In this document: positions 12,100-23,026 of the stretch, piece by piece
Numbering within the stretch: the stretch's first letter is position 1
How the letters are laid out: the number at the start of each line of letters is the position of its first letter
Assembly: GCF_002288925.2 (NCBI RefSeq)
Contig: NW_022098063.1
Coordinates: 1,422,445-1,486,444 of the forward strand
Source of the DNA: Delphinapterus leucas
Taxonomy: Eukaryota > Chordata > Mammalia > Artiodactyla > Monodontidae
Direction of reading: 5' to 3'
DNA: 64,000 nt
The notes under the pieces: generated by a model
The model's input: the letters and a program-made list of their open reading frames with translations, nothing else
Database searches by the model: none
What the model was told of the DNA's origin: nothing
Program-made: the position numbers and the translations under genes

Positions 12100-13140
12100 A
12101 AGTAGAGCAGTCCCCGTCTGTATTCTTATTAATCCACAAGTATATAATTATACCTCTATATGGTTTTTACAGATATATTCACTGTGAAGTTTATTTGTCA
12201 TCCCCAGATATTATAGCTCACCACTTTAAAAAAATGGACTGTATGGTAGTTCTTTATAATCTCTCAACAGTAGCCAGATTTCTCAAGCCTCATTTCATGT
12301 TGTGTTCCTACATGTCTGACTGAAGGGTTTGTGTCAAGCTTCCCTGCTAAGGAACAGCGAAAGCTAAAAACATAACAGTGGGAAGTTCTTTTGCTTACTT
12401 TCAAAGGATTGTTTATCTGAAGATAAAAGAATAGAAATACATTCGTAAGCAACTTTGGGGCTATTATTTTTTTTGCAAGAAAAACCTACCTATAGCATAC
12501 AGTATAGAAGGAAGAGTTAGAAATACAACATGAACAAAAAAAAACATCTCTAGGAAATAAAAGACACCACCAAAAGATATAGCCCAATTTTCACATCCAC
12601 TGGATAATATAAGGAATATGTCATGTGTGCTCAGGAATGATTAGGATTTACCTTCTAGAGACTAGACGACCTCATTGTTCCAAAGAATCCAGCCTAACTG
12701 TAAGTGGGCAATCAGAGAACTACTGACAAGCTCATTCCTCCTAAGCCCTGTGCTTCCAAACTGCAGTGTATTTAGCAACCCCCTTCCCTGGACATAGGGG
12801 AGCTGCCCTTTGTCTTGGCTCTCCTGGGGGAGACCTCTTTTGTTCCTGTCTGAATCATTGTGCAGCTGCTGGCTGGAGGGAGAGAGGGGGAAAGAATGAA
12901 ATCTAGTGCAAAACAAAGGCAAATAGTTCAGGAATCTCAGAAAACAAAGGGTTGCTGGATGTTAATGAGAGCATATATAGGGGAAGTAGATTCTGACATT
13001 TAGGTGACATGCATGAAATGAGAATAGTATTAAGAAACACATGGACAAGACAGCTTTTACCTGCTCCTGGATTTGGTTTCTCACTTAGGTCATCTGCCTT
13101 TTGTCCTCTTCTGCTAATAATATTTTCAAAATGGAGATAT
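12100..13140. other. Unclassified non-coding stretch
   Basis: No gene supported. The 86-codon minus frame at 12662-12922 lies in a short GC-richer patch (12720-12900) and has no recognisable domain. Confidence 0.4.
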
Positions 13141-13149
13141 CCTTTAAAA

Positions 13150-13260
13150 TCTAAAAGTATAAATGTCTGATATAAAAGTTACGTCAAACCAAAAATATTC
13201 GACACGGAAAATTAAATTCTCTCCCAGTCCCCATAACTTTACTCCTCAGAGACAACCATT
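13150..13260 (-). mobile_element. Ancient L1 (L1ME-like) 3' part, host of nested insertions
   Basis: The words 'tctcccagtccccataac' and 'ctcagagacaaccatt' match the reversed 3' region of old L1ME-type elements. The element is interrupted at 13260 by another L1 and continues at 13654 and again at 14384. Confidence 0.45.
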
Positions 13261-13653
13261 ATTATTATTATTATTATCACCAATAGAATTTATTTTTGTG
13301 AGCAGTTTTAGATTCACAGCAAAATTGAGTGAGAAGATACAGGGACTTCCTACATATCCCTGCCTGTACACATAACATAGCCTTCTCCACTATCAACATT
13401 CCCCCATCAGAGTGGTACATTTATTACAATTGATGAACTGACACCGACACATTATTATCATCCAAAGTCCACAGTTTACATTAGAGTTCGCCCTTGGTGG
13501 TGTACATCCTGTGGGTTTTGACAAATGTATAATGATATGTATGCACCATTACAGTATCATACAGAGGATCTTCATTGCCCTAAAAATCCTTTGTTCTCCA
13601 CCTATTTATCCCTTCCCCCCCCCAATCCCTGGCAACCACTGATCTTTTTACTG
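13261..13653 (-). mobile_element. L1M 3' UTR insertion with 13-bp target-site duplication
   Basis: It begins with an (ATT)n tract (13258-13277), the reversed A-rich tail. The reversed 3' UTR of an L1MA/L1MB-type element follows: 'agcagttttagattcacagc', 'cccccatcagagtggtacat', 'ttgacaaatgtataatgat' and 'ctggcaaccactgatctttt'. It is flanked by 'agagacaaccatt' (13248-13260) and 'agagacagccatt' (13654-13666), so it inserted into the older L1. Confidence 0.75.
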
Positions 13654-13683
13654 AGAGACAGCCATTACTAATACATGTATATT

Positions 13684-14383
13684 TGTCACCAAACTCAGGT
13701 TTGGCTGCTCATCGCTCAAGAATCCAATACTGAGAGACAAAGTATTGGGTAAAAGGCAAGATCACTTTATTGAGGAAGCCAGCAGTCCTGGGGAGAAGGT
13801 GGACTCATGTCCCATAGAATCAACTCCTCACTGCCAATCGGGGGCAGGAGCTTTTACAGGGGAGTTTCGGGGGCATATAAGTGGGGAGAGAAGGCTACAT
13901 GCAGAACAACATAGTCAGCTCTGACAGTCATCTTGAAATTGGTCATGCAGTGGTCTGATCCGTGTCATCTTGATTGTTTTAGGTACAGTTAATCTTCAAC
14001 TCTGGGGATGGTTTGTTCCCATTTCCTTGAGGCCTGTTCTTGGAATTGTGTAAGATGGAGCAGCTTATGTCATGTCTCCAGTCTGTTCATCATAGAGTTA
14101 ACTTTTTTCACCTGGTGAGGATTTCAATATCTGTAAAACAGCTCAAAGGAGATGGCTCAGAATATTATCTAGAGCCCTTGAGGAGGAACTAAAGGTCCTC
14201 AGCTTTGTTTAATGGCTAAGTCATGTTTGCCTGCTTTCCTTTGCTTCTGCATTTTCTCACTTCTTTGATTAAATTTATTTTTTGACTAAAGTTTTCTACA
14301 GACAAGAGGAAGGTGGAGAACATGGGTGTGTGTGTGGGGGGAGTCTTTCTTGGGACAGCCCCGTAGGGTCCTGCTCCTGTACA
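13684..14383 (-). mobile_element. Solo LTR of a class I-like endogenous retrovirus
   Basis: The 700-bp unit starts TG and ends CA on both strands and is flanked by the 4-bp repeat TATT (13680-13683 and 14384-14387). A reversed AATAAA lies at 13766-13771, followed on the minus strand by a short region ending '...gagtttggtgaca'. This is the expected position of a polyadenylation signal and U5. No gag, pol or env sequence is attached, so it is a recombined solo LTR. It inserted into an old L1. Confidence 0.7.
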
Positions 14384-15110
14384 TATTTGTAAATATCTTA
14401 CCAAGACTTTTCAATTCATCTATAAACATACCTAGAGGTGTAAACTATAAGCTGATAGCTTATTCAACACCATGAACATCTTTCCATGTCCATTTCTTGT
14501 TCATTATATTGGCTGCAATGATACCTGATTATATAAAAGTACTAAGTTAATTTTTAACCCACCCACTACTGCTGTTGGAAAGTTGCTACACACATTTTTT
14601 TCATGTAAACAATATTACAGTGAACATTCTTATATATATACATATTTGTTCTTATCTGTGATTTCTTTATAGATTAAATTCAGACAATATACATATTTTA
14701 ATTTGGATACATACTTATATATTGTCCTCTAGAAAAGCTAATATTAATTTACAGTCTGACCAGAAAAGAGTTTATGAGAGTGCCTTTTTATATCAAAGTC
14801 AGCATTGAAATTTATCATTATTTTCTGGATGTGTAAAGATTTAAAAGATTGATATTTCACTGCTATTCTAGTTTGATGTATTCAATTATTAGTGAGATTA
14901 AACATATTTTATTTTCCATTGATCACAGTATATCTTTTTGAGACTTGCTCATTGATGTATTTTACCCAGGTTTCTAATCGTGCTTTCATTATACATTCTA
15001 CTCTTCAGAAATTTAAAATTTTAATTAGTTGATCCACCAGTCTTTTCATTGATGGCCTTAAATAATACTTTGGAGGGCTTTTCCTGACCCAAGTTCAGAC
15101 AAAAAAGCTA
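14384..15110 (-). mobile_element. Ancient L1/HAL1-like fragment (continuation of host element)
   Basis: 'ccatgaacatctttccatgt' followed by 'ttattgtt'-type reversed L1 order, 'cagtgaacattcttatata' and a 'tgagacttgctcattgatgt' segment near 14940 fit the reversed end of an old L1/HAL1 ORF2. Highly diverged. Confidence 0.5.
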
Positions 15111-15650
15111 TCTCTGGTGTTCTTATGCTATATTTTTACACTTATAACCCTAAGCTATTTATAAATTATCCTTGCCTGGGCTTTCATTCTAAATGCCAGA
15201 GAGAACCCCAATGTTTATGCTGGACTTTTGGTAAGACTTCTGTTTCCGTATTCCGTTTGGCTTAAATAAATTAAAATGACCAGTTTTTTCCTTCTAAAAT
15301 AACACCTAAATATCAGCCATCATTGGAGACCATAAAGCTAGTCCAGAACACACCTGCGAGTGTCAAAAACATAGGAATGAAGAAACAGGAAGGGAGCATT
15401 CAAGTGCACATATACTCTGGAGCTAAGTCAGCTGCCCAGGCCTGTTAAGCCAGGACCCAGCTGCCAGGCTTTCATTTCAGAGAAGAGGAAAGACCAAGAA
15501 TGAAAAGAAATGTCTGGGGCTTATTCCGGAGGAAGCAGCCTTGATTACTACCTTATTTTTGCCAGAACCCTGATAAGAACAGAGAAAGAGAAACAGAGAG
15601 ATCCAGGGCTTCTCTGCTAAAAGCCAGACTATAATACTTTAATAATGTTG
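15111..15650. other. Unclassified non-coding stretch
   Basis: No gene or named repeat. Confidence 0.4.
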
Positions 15651-15654
15651 ATGG

Positions 15655-15955
15655 GACTCATTCATTTAACAAAAAATTATCACAAGCCTATTCTGACTGT
15701 TAATGTTCTAGGTGCTGTGGCTACAAGAGTAGACAAAACACAGAGCTCTAGTCATGCAAGTTTATATTCTCACCAAGTAGACAGACAATTAATAGTATAA
15801 GTGAATATATTTTGTTAAATAATGGAATATTTATGGAGATAGTGATTTGTGTTAGAAAGCAAAACGTGCCAGCGAGGATGGATAGTAAGGGTTGCCTGGG
15901 TGCTATTTGAGACATGTTGGTCAGGGAACGCCTCACTGAACAGGGACATTTAATA
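15655..15955 (-). mobile_element. L2 LINE fragment
   Basis: Reversed L2 terminus: 'actcattcatttaacaaaaa', 'taatgttctaggtgctgtgg', 'agtagacaaaacacagagct', 'gacagacaattaatag' and 'ggtcagggaacgcctcact' in L2 order. Confidence 0.72.
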
Positions 15956-17289
15956 AACCCTATAACCTCATGGTTTTCCAGTTAGACAACCTGACATATG
16001 GTTGCATCTTGAACACATCATATGTGTGATGCCGCGGTATTTTTGCTTAAAACTCGCTTCCCTTTATTGGCTCAGATAATTATGGAGATGATGTGGAGCA
16101 TTCGGATAGCGTATTTGTCAGTCTAAAAGCAGTATTTTTCTGGAGCTGTTTACAAGACAGACAAAAAACGTCAAAGATGCCAGTGCTAACGTATAAAACT
16201 CTGAACGATGAAGTAGCCTGTCAGCTGCTTTACTTGGAGGACAGTCATATTGGGCTTACAAGTGATGAGATTTCTATCTTTATTTTTACATAAAGGTGCT
16301 AGGAAGAATATTTACTAAATTAGTGATTTAATTTTATGGAAACGAAAAACAGTTAATTTATTTTAGGAAAGATTTGTGTGTTTAAGAAACCAGAATTTTA
16401 AAAAGATTAGGAAGGATGGGAGAACCTAAGAAAGTTCTTTCCTCTCAAATATCTTCTCCATCAGCTAGTAGGGGTCTAATGCACCATTTATTGCTACCTT
16501 GAAAGAATGCAAACACTGTTGGAAGAGGATGACTTCAGCCAATGTCCGTGAAAGGAGTTATTTTAACTCATGTCTTAAAATCCTAGTAAGCATGGATACA
16601 AGCTCAGAATTATTTTTAAGTTACTACTGTGGGTGAATATTAGCAACAGATGAATCAACCCTTGCAGTGAACATATGTATTTATCCCTTTTATATATTGT
16701 TTACCCATTATATCCATCAATGAACTTATCAAACGTATTCCTGAGAGTTGATTTGTGATAGAAAGCAAGGGAAAGAAAGCAGGATTACATAAAGGGAAGC
16801 TAGATAGGTATCCAAAATAAACTTTTCCATATTTTTGTAAAAGATTTTAGCGAAGAATTACATCTTGTTTCAGGAGTCCAGAATACTGCCGTTTTTATTC
16901 TAGGAAATCTGCTGGAAGAAAAGTATTCCCAGTATCTACTATAGCTAAGTCTACATATTGGTAAAGGAGGAGAGAAGAATTAGGGTGGAGGGGGAAGGGA
17001 AGGAAGGGAAACTTGGAGAAACATGAGAAATATGAAACTTTCTGTAGTCATATGAAAAAGCAGAAATCAAATGGAAAATTCTCTCAAGTGATTGGTAAGA
17101 AACACGTGTAAAAGGAATAATTAATGTGAAGATGCTGATAAAAATGAAATGCTTATTTTTGTAATTGAAAAACCGGTATTCATGTTTTTAAACTATTTCT
17201 GATTAGCAAATATTACTCCAGACCAATTTTTATACTACAAAATCCAGCCAAAAGTACTATTTCAATATAGTTCCCTAGCATTTTAACTA
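15956..17289. other. Unclassified stretch with a CpG-preserving block near 16.03-16.28 kb
   Basis: No repeat recognised. Between about 16030 and 16210 several CpG sites remain (gccgcggt, ctcgct, ttcggatagcg, aacgtc, aacgta, aacgat), unlike the CpG-poor surroundings. A 66-codon plus frame (16093-16293) lies across it without a known domain. It could be conserved regulatory sequence; there is no direct proof. Confidence 0.35.
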
Positions 17290-17365
17290 TTACTTAATTT
17301 TGTTGTCATCACACTCTACCAAAGAAGGTACATCATTCATTGTTACATCCATTTTACAATAGAGA
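17290..17365 (-). mobile_element. Possible MIR fragment
   Basis: 'catccattttacaatagaga' resembles the reversed MIR core; it is cut by the microsatellite that follows. Confidence 0.35.
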
Positions 17366-17437
17366 TATATACACACACATTCAATCACGCATATATGTAT
17401 ACTTACATATATATGTGTGTGTACACACATACATATG
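17363..17437. repeat. Alternating TA/CA/TG purine-pyrimidine tract
   Basis: A run of atat, acac and gtgt dinucleotides with a perfect 14-bp palindrome 'tgtgtgtacacaca' at 17416-17429. Capable of hairpin or Z-DNA structure. Confidence 0.85.
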
Positions 17438-17574
17438 TTGATCTATCATCAGTCTGTTATCAATGATCTATAAAATGGTATCCTCCTCTCACAGTATATT
17501 AATAACAGAAACAAAATGAAAACTCTCTTCTTGTCATTTTGAGAATAGATTGCAGACTGAGTATCAACTCTTCT

Positions 17575-17690
17575 AATTGTCATTTTAAAGAAAAAACTGA
17601 GCCCAGGGAGGCTAGAGTTTGCATAACGAGCAATGTCAGATTGGCACAGCAGTTGTATTGATTTCCAGCTGGTGTTTGGTCCTTTATACT
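17575..17690 (-). mobile_element. MIR SINE fragment
   Basis: 'cattttaaagaaaaaactga' leads into 'gcccagggaggctagagttt', the reversed MIR core order; degraded. Confidence 0.5.
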
Positions 17691-18330
17691 GACATAGAAA
17701 ACCTTAATGAGAATAACCTACTTCATGGACAACAGGCTAGCTCCTGGAGAAGCTTGTTTACTCTTCCAGCCTGAGAGAACTGTGGGATCTGATTGAGCAC
17801 ATAGTTTAAATGCGGCAATTCTTGCCCATCCTGCTCTCCTGAGTCATCTCCCATCTGTGGTTTCTGGGCCCATCTCTGCAGAAGAGCGCTTAGTGCATAA
17901 ATAGACCCTGAACGGGTGAGAGAGAAGCACAGCACAACCGTTTCCTGTGGTTATTGAGTCTGTGCTCTTCAATAATTTCTCTGATACTGAGACTCAAAGC
18001 ACAGTAGAAGATTCTACTTGAATCCTTGAAAGTCCTTGAAAACTTAGCGATCAGGGGGAAGAAACTGCCCTTCCATGTCCCATATATAGATGTATCATTG
18101 ATTAGGTCTCTCCCTCACCCCTCTCTCTCACACCTGCCTGATTCACACCAGGAAGTTAAGATAAATTACACTATCTTAATATTCACTTTATTGTGCTTTA
18201 CAATTCACCTTCAGTATTCACTTTGTGTTGTTTTTACATCTGTCATCTATAGGGAAATGAGTACACATAAAAATACATATGTGATAGAAGGAAAACTTGA
18301 TAATAGTCAAGGATGCTTATTTCTTAAGGC
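17691..18330. other. Unclassified non-coding stretch
   Basis: Frames at 17723-17935 (minus, 70 codons) and 18026-18337 (plus, 103 codons) have no recognisable domain. No repeat identified. Confidence 0.4.
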
Positions 18331-18424
18331 TCAATGAATACAAAAACAAGAGTAAATTTTATGTAGAGAAGGCACTATCAATGAATACAAAAACAAGAGT
18401 AAATTTTATGTAGAGAAGGTACTA
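18331..18424 (+). repeat. 47-bp tandem duplication, two units
   Basis: Units 18331-18377 and 18378-18424 are identical apart from one C/T difference near the end (ggcacta versus ggtacta). Each begins 'tcaatgaatacaaaaaca'. Confidence 0.95.
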
Positions 18425-18439
18425 TTTTTATTTTTTGAG

Positions 18440-19345
18440 GAAGATAATGTACACAGAATTACAAACAATAATATATCCAACACCTAGAGTTAATAGAGGT
18501 TGACATTTCTTCATATTTGCTTCTAGATGTTTTTAATCTAAAGTGATTATTATTATTATATACTATGGCTATTATAGATATGACTAACCTTTCCTTTTAC
18601 CAACATCTACATTCCTATTCTTTTTCCAACTCCAGAGGCAACCAATACCATACATTTAGTATTTATCATTTTATTCCATTTTACACATAGAGGAATGCAT
18701 TCACAAACAATCCAAGAGTATTATTTTTGGTGTATTTTTTAATTGTCACACATTAAAAGATGATGTATAGATAGGTCATTTTAGTTCTTGCAGCATTATA
18801 TTTTTGAGATGTATCCATAGTTTCTCTGCTTTATAATGTTCCGTCCTGAGATCATGTCCTAACATATGAATGTTTTTATCCATTTCTCTACTTGTACACA
18901 CAGAGGTTATTCCCTTAATTTTGCTGTTAAGGAGAAATGCTTCTTTGTGTGTGTCTCTTTGTATACGTGTGTAAGAGTTCTATTAGGTATGCACTCAGAT
19001 GTGCAAATGCTGCATTGAGCCATGTGGTACACATGTTCTTAAATTCACTGCTGAGTGCCAAATTATCCTCTAAGTGACTGTATCCATTTATGCTTCTACA
19101 AGCTATATCTGAGAGAACGATTTTTTCCCCAGATCTTCCCAATAGTTGATATTATCAGACATACCAGTCTTTACTATTTCAGTAAATTAAGTGAAATGTT
19201 GTTGTGTTAATAATTCATTTCTTCAATATTAGTGAGGTTGGATGACTTTTCATAATTTATTGGCTGTTCTGGTTTCCACTTTTTATCTCTTTTCTGATTG
19301 ACTATTTTTTAAATTATTGATTTGTAGGTGCTCTTTACAAAGTCT
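18440..19345 (-). mobile_element. Ancient L1 (L1M) 3' UTR and ORF2 end
   Basis: The plus-strand text follows a reversed old L1: 'aacaataatatatccaaca', 'cagaggcaaccaatacca', 'gcagcattatatttttgag', 'ttcccttaattttgctgtt', 'gctgagtgccaaattatcct' and 'tagtgaggttggatgactt'. The last is the L1M equivalent of the ORF2 C-terminal region. No coding frame is left. Confidence 0.65.
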
Positions 19346-19445
19346 AGAGTTTAGAGGCGTTAAGGAATAAGTCTTAATGCTTTTGGCTTAAGAAACTAGA
19401 AGTAGGAGCTGCTATTTACTAATAAGGATGGGGTTTAAGTTTTTC

Positions 19446-19800
19446 TTTTTTTTTTTAAAGTATTAATACATCAATTTATTAGAATAGTGATAAAACTATT
19501 TCAAATAGCTTTCTTCATTCTTTTGCAGATTAATTCTATAGAGAAAGCAGCACTAATTTTGGTTGGCTCTGAAAGCCAAGAGCAATACAGATTCCGGTTC
19601 CTTCTTAGCTCGGGATGAAGCTGATTACGTTCAGCCGGCATTATTGGTGGTGGCATGAATCGCATCAGTGATGAAAATGGCACCAGCTAACATAGACATC
19701 TCCATCTCTCTTCTAGAGAGCTCCCTTTCTCCCAGTGGTTTTGGGCCCACTTTAGGGAGGAATTTGACTTTGGCTAGGGGTGAGCCTCACAGTAGTTAAA
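19446..19800 (-). pseudogene. Candidate processed retrocopy 3' end, parent not identified
   Basis: Read on the minus strand, this segment ends with AATAAA (reversed at 19475-19480), an 18-nt spacer and an A-run (reversed at 19446-19456), the hallmark of a polyadenylated mRNA 3' end. Upstream sequence to about 19800 is of mixed base composition with some CpG. It offers short frames in two phases: 60 codons at 19501-19683, and another ending near 19620. Neither was recognised. No target-site duplication was confirmed, and the 5' limit is a guess. It could instead be a transposon end with a chance AATAAA. Confidence 0.35.
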
Positions 19801-20000
19801 AATGTCAATGTTATTTTCTAGAGGATACCACACATTGTTTGCTCTATTGAAGAATCTAGCTCAGCTGATGCTCCCCTAGCTTTAGATGGTACGTGATGTA
19901 GATAAGATTGCAGATGTCACCAGAAAATCTAAATTTGTTAACTCTGAACTAAAGAGATGGATACCAATTCTTTGGCTGTTACACATGTTGTAATACTGTC

Positions 20001-22250
20001 TTTTTTTTTTTTAATATGAATTTTATTTTATTTAGTTTTTATACAACAGGTTCTTATTAGTTATCTATTTTATACATATTAGTGTATATATGTCAATCCC
20101 AGTCTCCCAATTCAACCCACCACCGCCCCTGCCCCTGCTTTCCCCCCTTGGTGTCCATATATTGGTTCTCTACAACTATGTCTCTATTTCTGCCTTGCAA
20201 ACTGGTTCACCTGTACCATTTTTCTAGATTCCACATATATGCATTAATATACACTATTTGTTTTTCTCTTTCTGACTTCACTCTGTATGACAGTCACTAG
20301 GTCCATCCACGTCTCTACAAATGAACCAATTCCATACCTTTTTATGACTGAGTAATATTCCATTGTATATATGTACCACATCTTCTTTACCCATTCATCT
20401 GTTGATGGGCATTTAGGTTGCTTCCATGACATGGCTACTGTAAATAGTGCTGCAATGAACATTGGGGTGCATGTGTCTTTCTGAATTATGGTTTTCTCTG
20501 GGTATACACCCAGTAGTGGGATTGCTGTGTCATATGGTAATTCTATTTTTAATTTTTTAAGGAACCTCCATACGGTTCTCCATAGTGGCTGTATCAATTT
20601 ACATTCCCACCAACAGTGCAAGAGGGTTCCCTTTTCTCCATACCCTCTCTAGCATTTGTTGTTTGTAGATTTTCTGATGATGCCCATTCTAACTGGTGTG
20701 AGGTGATACCTCATTGTAGTTTTGATTGGCATTTCTCTAATAATTAGTGATGTCAAGCATCTTTTCGTGTACCTCTTGGCCATCTGTATGTCTTTGGAGA
20801 AATGTCTATTTAGGTCTTCTGCCCAGTTTTTGACTGGGTTGTTTGTTTTTCTAATATTGAGCTGCATGAGCTGTTTATATATTTTGGAGATTAATCCTTT
20901 GTCCGTTGATTCGTTTGCAAATATGTTCTCCCATTCTGAGGTTTGTCTTTTCTTCTTGTTTATAGTTTCCTTTGTTGTGCAAAAGCTTTTAAGTTTCATT
21001 AGGTCCCATTTGTTTATTTTTGTTTTTATTTCCATTACTCTAGGAGGTGGCTCAAAAAAGATTTTGCTGTGATTTATGTCAAAGAGTGTTCTGCCTATGT
21101 TTTCCTCTAAGAGTTTTATAGTGTCCGGTCTTATATTTAGGTCTTTAATCCATTTTGAGTTTATTTTTGTGTATGGTGTTAGGAAGTGTTCTAATTTTAT
21201 TCTCTTACATGTAGCTGTTCAGTTTTCCCAGCACCACTTATTGAAGAGACTGTCTTTTCTCCATTGTATATCCTTGCCTCCTCTGTCACAGATGAGTTGA
21301 CCATAGATGTGTGGATTTACCTGTGGGCTTTCTATCCTGTTCCATTGATCTATAGTTCTGTTTTTGTGCCAGTACCATATTGTGTTGATGACTGTAGCTT
21401 TGTAGTATAGTCTGAAGTCAGGGTGTCTGATTCCTCCAGCTCCTTTTTTTTCCCCTCAAGATTGCTTTGGCTGTTTGGGGTCTTTTGTGTCGCCATACAA
21501 ATTTTAAGATTTTTTGTTCTAGTTCTGTAAAAAATGCCATTGGTAATTTGATAGGGATTGCATTGAATCTGTAGATTGCTTTGGGTAGTATAGTCATTTT
21601 CACAATATTGATTCTTCCAATCCAAGAACATGGTACNNNNNNNNNNNNNNNNNNNNNNNNNNNNNNNNNNNNNNNNNNNNNNNNNNNNNNNNNNNNNNNN
21701 NNNNNNNNNNNNNNNNNNNNNNNNNNNNNNNNNNNNGTAGTATAGTCATTTTCACAATATTGATTCTTCCAATCCAAGAACATGGTATATCTCTCCGTCT
21801 GTTTGTGTCATCTTTGATTTCTTTCATCAGTGTCTTATAGTTTTCTGACTACAGGTCTTTTGCCTCCTTAGGTAGGTTTATTCCTAGGTATTTTATTCTC
21901 TTTGTTGCAATGGTGAGTGGGATTGTTTCCTTAATTTCTCTTTCTGATCTTTTGTTGTTAGTGTATAGGAATGCCAGAGATTTCTGTGCATTAATTTTGT
22001 ATCCTGCAACTTTGCCAAATTCATTGATTAGCTCTAGTAGGTTTCTGATGGCATCTTCATGTGTTCATGAGAGAGAGTGGTTTGTAGTTTTAATTTTTTT
22101 GTAATAGCTTTGTTTTCGGAATTAGGGTAATACTGGCCTCATAGATTGAGTTAGGAAGTAAATCAAGTCTCTCTGCTTCTATTTTCTGGAAGAGATTATA
22201 GAGAATTGGTATCATTCCTTCCTTAGATGTTTGGTAGATTTTATTTTTAT
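20001..22250 (-). mobile_element. 5'-truncated, internally deleted L1 carrying an assembly gap
   Basis: Reversed A tail at 20001-20012, then the reversed 3' UTR and ORF2. The minus frame 20244-20621 keeps the ORF2 C-terminal domain ([33 protein letters not shown]). Farther upstream, other phases keep [13 protein letters not shown]. At 22090-22245 the frame keeps YQTSKEG and [15 protein letters not shown], from the start of the reverse-transcriptase domain. Between that piece (about 22090) and the piece ending near 22065, roughly 700 bp of the family's ORF2 are missing, including the catalytic reverse-transcriptase core. Frameshifts are frequent. Not active. Confidence 0.9.
21637..21736. other. 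Assembly gap of 100 N with duplicated 51-bp flanks
   Basis: Exactly 100 N, a placeholder length. The 51 bp before the gap (21585-21635) and the 51 bp after it (21737-21787) are identical, so the two contigs probably overlap and the true gap length is probably zero or negative. Confidence 0.97.
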
Positions 22251-23026
22251 ACTCTTTTTTTTCCTCAGTCTCCATTTGTGGAGTAATTTTTATCCTTCCT
22301 GAATATATATTTTAGTAATCCCTTCAGTGCATGCACATTAGTGTGTAGAAATTCTTTGGCATATCTTATGTCTGAACACATCTTCATTTTATTTTCATGC
22401 TTGTTTGTTGGGATTTTAGGCTGATATACATATTTCCTTGGCACTTTGACAGTATTATTATTTTATTGTTATCTCATTTCTGGTTTTGATGATGAATTTG
22501 CTATCCAGTTTGAATGGACCTGTGTTCATTCTGACAGGTGTGGTCCTCAGGTACCCATTTCTGAGTATTGCCTTATTTTCCCCATGTGGAAAATGTTAAG
22601 AATTTTTTGCTAATAATTTTTACATCTAGGTCAGTGTATAAAAACTCATCTTTGGAATTCTTTTAGTCCAAAGTACTTTTGGTCTGAAGAATTATATTTC
22701 CAATTATTAAACTTTTTTATTCTGTAATTATCTGTATATTTTTCTCCCATTCTCACTAATATTTCCTTCTGGAATTTCTACTTATTCTCTTTTTCTTACC
22801 TTCTTTTTTATACTGTTTGTTTCTTTATAACTTTCTGCTACTCTGTGAGAGACTTGTGATTTTTTATTTCATTATAGTAATTTATTCTTCAGCATCTCTA
22901 CAGTTGTAGTTATTGAATGTTTTATTTAAATGAGTATATTTTATATATTATTTTTCCTTGATTATTTTTTATATCTGCCTGCCTTTTATAACATTTTCTT
23001 TTTTTGGATTCTATTTTTTCTCTCTT
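22251..23026 (-). mobile_element. Possible ancient L1 5' region, strongly decayed
   Basis: Words such as 'gattttaggctgatatacat', 'ttattgttatctcatttctg' and 'gatgaatttgctatcc' resemble the reversed 5' region of old L1M elements in order. The match is weak. There is no frame and no supported gene. Confidence 0.3.

Noticed and set aside
18026..18337. 103-codon plus frame
   Set aside because: No recognisable domain; it ends in the 47-bp tandem duplication. Chance frame.
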